Positions 35,330 to 36,963 of a stretch of DNA of 36,963 nucleotides are shown piece after piece. Every line of letters starts with the position of its first letter. Position 1 is the stretch's first letter. The position numbers were made by a program, and so were the translations under genes. The notes beneath the pieces were generated by a model. That model searched no databases and had not been told where the DNA came from. It worked only from the letters and a program-made list of their open reading frames with translations. The DNA is from Pseudalkalibacillus salsuginis (GTDB lineage: Bacteria; Bacillota; Bacilli; Bacillales; Fictibacillaceae), in assembly GCF_021646685.1 (NCBI RefSeq), contig NZ_JAKJHW010000014.1:1-36963 (forward strand), read 5' to 3'.

Positions 35330-35926
35330 GTGCATTATCCTGAACCGATCTCAAAATTGATCGATAGCTTCATGAAGCTCCCAGGTATTGGCCCGAAGAC
35401 AGCTGTACGTTTAGCTTTCTTTGTTTTGGAAATGAAGGAAGATGACGTATTCGAATTCGGGAAAGCATTGGTCAATGCCAAACGGGACCTCACCTATTGT
35501 TCTAATTGCCATCATATTACAGATCGTGATCCTTGTATGATCTGTGAAGACACAAGCCGAGACCAGACAACGATTTGTGTGGTCCATGATTCCAAAGATG
35601 TGATTGCAATGGAAAAAATGAGGGAATACCGCGGCTTATATCATGTTCTGCACGGAGCGATCTCTCCTGTGGAAGGAATTGGCCCTGAAGACATAAAAGT
35701 AGCAGAGCTTATCAAGCGGCTGCAAGATGATACCGTCCAAGAGCTGATCATGGCGACGGATCCGAACATTGAAGGCGAAGCGACAGCTATGTATATCAGC
35801 CGCCTCGTAAAGCCGACCGGCATCAAAATAACTCGGATCGCACATGGTCTGCCGGTTGGCGGAGACCTCGAGTATGCGGATGAGGTCACTTTATCTCGTG
35901 CCCTGGAAGGTCGCAGAGAAATATAG
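35330..35926 (+). CDS. recR: Recombination mediator protein RecR
   Basis: RecR acts with RecO and RecF to load RecA on single-stranded DNA. The 198-residue protein has the standard length: an N-terminal helix-hairpin-helix ([15 protein letters not shown]), a zinc finger ([16 protein letters not shown]), a Toprim domain with [14 protein letters not shown] and [16 protein letters not shown], and a C-terminal Walker-B-like end ([15 protein letters not shown] type, here AHGLPVGG). The start is GTG 35330, 7 bases after AGGAGG; B. subtilis RecR starts at the same residue. yaaL follows closely. Confidence 0.97.
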   Translation: MHYPEPISKLIDSFMKLPGIGPKTAVRLAFFVLEMKEDDVFEFGKALVNAKRDLTYCSNCHHITDRDPCMICEDTSRDQTTICVVHDSKDVIAMEKMREYRGLYHVLHGAISPVEGIGPEDIKVAELIKRLQDDTVQELIMATDPNIEGEATAMYISRLVKPTGIKITRIAHGLPVGGDLEYADEVTLSRALEGRREI

Positions 35927-35947
35927 CCCATGGAGGCGAGTTCAATC

Positions 35948-36169
35948 ATGATTTTCAGTCGAAAAGGCCGACTCAGAATGGAATACAATGAACGTTTGTT
36001 GCATTCGATCGAAGCTGTCCGTGCAGAATGGCTCACAAAGAAAGAGTTGATCGAAAACAGTTTGGAGCCATCAGAACAAGTGTTATATGAAGTGAAGCTA
36101 GCGAAAGCCAAGTATTTCTTTTTACTTCGAGAAGCTAAAATCCGTAATCTCAGAACGAGAAGTTTTTAA
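35948..36169 (+). CDS. yaaL: YaaL family small protein
   Basis: A 73-residue protein of unknown function with the family core NSLEPSEQVLYEVKLAKAKY (then FFLLREAKIRNLR), which I recognise from B. subtilis YaaL (DUF2508). It is soluble, charged and probably two-helical. ATG 35948 fits the family's N-terminus and has GGAGG 11 bases upstream; ATG 35930 overlaps that site. It lies 21 bases after recR, and its last codons form part of the terminator stem. Confidence 0.85.
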   Translation: MIFSRKGRLRMEYNERLLHSIEAVRAEWLTKKELIENSLEPSEQVLYEVKLAKAKYFFLLREAKIRNLRTRSF

Positions 36170-36189
36170 AGCTTCCCGTTCTTTTTTTA
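36152..36189 (+). terminator. recR-yaaL terminator, overlapping the yaaL 3' end
   Basis: AGAACGAGAAG and CTTCCCGTTCT pair with one mismatch, followed by TTTTTTT. The left arm codes for the last residues of YaaL. Confidence 0.8.
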
Positions 36190-36240
36190 TATCCTCCCTC
36201 ATAGGTATAGTTATGAGACAACCTGTAAGGAGGATATGGT

Positions 36241-36504
36241 ATGGATCCGTTCTGGGTATTTGCGATCGTTTGCGGTTTGATTATATTGTTATTATTCATC
36301 GGCGCCCCGTTGAAACCATTACGATGGATCGGACAAGGTGTCATCAAGCTGGTGATCGGAGCGTTGTTGTTATTTTTCCTCAATGCATTCGGAACGGCTA
36401 TCGACATCCACATCCCGATTAACATCGCGACAGCTTCTGTTACGGGTTTTCTGGGCATACCTGGGTTGATTGCACTAGTAGCAATCCATAAAATCATACT
36501 ATAA
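36241..36504 (+). CDS. bofA: Pro-sigma-K processing inhibitor BofA
   Basis: BofA is an outer-forespore-membrane protein that, with SpoIVFA, holds the SpoIVFB protease inactive until the forespore signals, so delaying sigma-K activation. The 87-residue protein equals the B. subtilis length. It has two hydrophobic segments (about 5-25 and 36-56) and the conserved end ASVTGFLGIPGLIALVAIHKII. AAGGAGG lies 9 bases before the ATG. It stands between the yaaL terminator and the next rrn operon, as in B. subtilis. Confidence 0.96.
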   Translation: MDPFWVFAIVCGLIILLLFIGAPLKPLRWIGQGVIKLVIGALLLFFLNAFGTAIDIHIPINIATASVTGFLGIPGLIALVAIHKIIL

Positions 36505-36533
36505 GATGACGTTATACTTTCTATAAAACTATG

Positions 36534-36566
36534 AAAGAGCCAGTCAAAATTCGGCTCTTTTTTCTT
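36534..36566 (+). terminator. bofA terminator
   Basis: AAAGAGCC and GGCTCTTT pair across an 11-base loop, followed by TTTTCTTT. Confidence 0.85.
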
Positions 36567-36656
36567 TGTAAAAAAAGCTTGCATCGTGAACAACCTGATG
36601 GTATAGTTATTTTTGCTGCTCTTAAAAAACACATTATATTTCTATGAAAAAAACCT

Positions 36657-36685
36657 TTGACAAAATAGGCGTGTGATGATATTAT
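36657..36685 (+). promoter_or_regulatory. rrn operon promoter
   Basis: A perfect TTGACA, a 17-base spacer and TATTAT, about 235 bases upstream of the 16S rRNA. I see no second promoter of equal quality before the boxA. Confidence 0.85.
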
Positions 36686-36821
36686 ATTAAGAGTCGCAAC
36701 AAGACATCCTAACTAAACAATCTTCGATAAAAGATCGGGTTTATGTCATTGTTGCAATGGATTTTCGTTTGAAAACGTCACTTACTGTGACGAACCGAAG
36801 CCAGCCCATCCATGGGCAATA

Positions 36822-36835
36822 CAGCTCTTTGAAAA
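36822..36835 (+). promoter_or_regulatory. rrn antitermination boxA
   Basis: CAGCTCTTTGAAAA matches the boxA region (TGYTCTTTGAA) usual before Bacillus 16S rRNA; ACTGAACAAAAGCC follows, also conserved there. Confidence 0.75.
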
Positions 36836-36919
36836 CTGAACAAAAGCCAAGCGTGAAACGGGTCTTTTAAAAAGAACCCAAAATCAATTTCGATTTACAT
36901 TTAATGAGCAATCAAACAC

Positions 36920-36963
36920 TTTATTGGAGAGTTTGATCCTGGCTCAGGACGAACGCTGGCGGC
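36920..36963 (+). rRNA. rrs: 16S rRNA, 5' end only
   Basis: TTTATTGGAGAGTTTGATCC, then TGGCTCAGGACGAACGCTGG, is the universal 5' end of bacterial 16S rRNA. The gene runs off the right edge. Confidence 0.98.

Noticed and set aside
36150-36632. Minus-strand frame of 160 codons opposite bofA
   Set aside because: It overlaps bofA and two terminators and is explained as antisense of the conserved bofA gene.

Overview
The window comes from an endospore-forming Bacillaceae member (Firmicutes). The evidence is the backbone gene order, which I recognise as that of the first Bacillus subtilis rRNA interval (yaaC-guaB-dacA-pdxST-serS-tRNA-Ser ... dck-dgk ... tadA-tRNA-Ser-scr-dnaX-yaaK-recR-yaaL-bofA). 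Two sporulation genes (an alpha/beta SASP and bofA), strong AGGAGG ribosome binding sites and T-box leaders agree with this. Species cannot be fixed from the sequence alone. The window starts in the last ~19 bases of a 5S rRNA and ends 44 bases into a 16S rRNA, so it is the segment between two co-directional rrn operons.

Layout. 1-8430: 5S end, a 21-bp-periodic repeat array, yaaC (-), guaB, dacA, pdxS-pdxT, a serine T-box, serS and tRNA-Ser(UGA). 8480-15150: an aromatic amino acid block absent from this place in B. subtilis. It holds a DAHP synthase/chorismate mutase gene (-), a probable tyrosine T-box (specifier TAC), and the operon aroC-hisC-tyrA-EPSP synthase. 15350-18260: dck, dgk and a PIN-PhoH ATPase, all on the minus strand. 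18648: tRNA-Arg(CCU).

18900-28000 is the accessory part. It has a secreted PAP2 phosphatase with a degenerate SLH-like segment and an autotransporter-type repeat; a small HEIGH metallopeptidase; a two-TM protein; a SASP gene with a textbook sigma-G promoter; two related lipoproteins in tandem; and an ECF sigma/anti-sigma pair followed closely by two OppB/OppC-type permeases with no ATPase or binding protein. 28250-31613: the threonine operon hom-thrC-thrB, also not here in B. subtilis. 31690-36963: tadA, tRNA-Ser(CGA), the large SRP RNA, a second 21-bp array, dnaX-yaaK, recR-yaaL, bofA, and the promoter, boxA and start of the next rrn operon.

Dispersed non-coding repeats fill most intergenic gaps: a modular ~120-200 bp family (four good copies, two tandem), two 21-bp tandem arrays of related sequence, a 105-bp element with terminal inverted repeats, and degenerate copies of other repeats. 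Both T-box leaders carry a repeat element between the regulated terminator and the start codon. The best candidates for something new are the sigma/anti-sigma/orphan-permease unit, the PAP2-SLH-PATR secreted protein and the paired 21-bp arrays.
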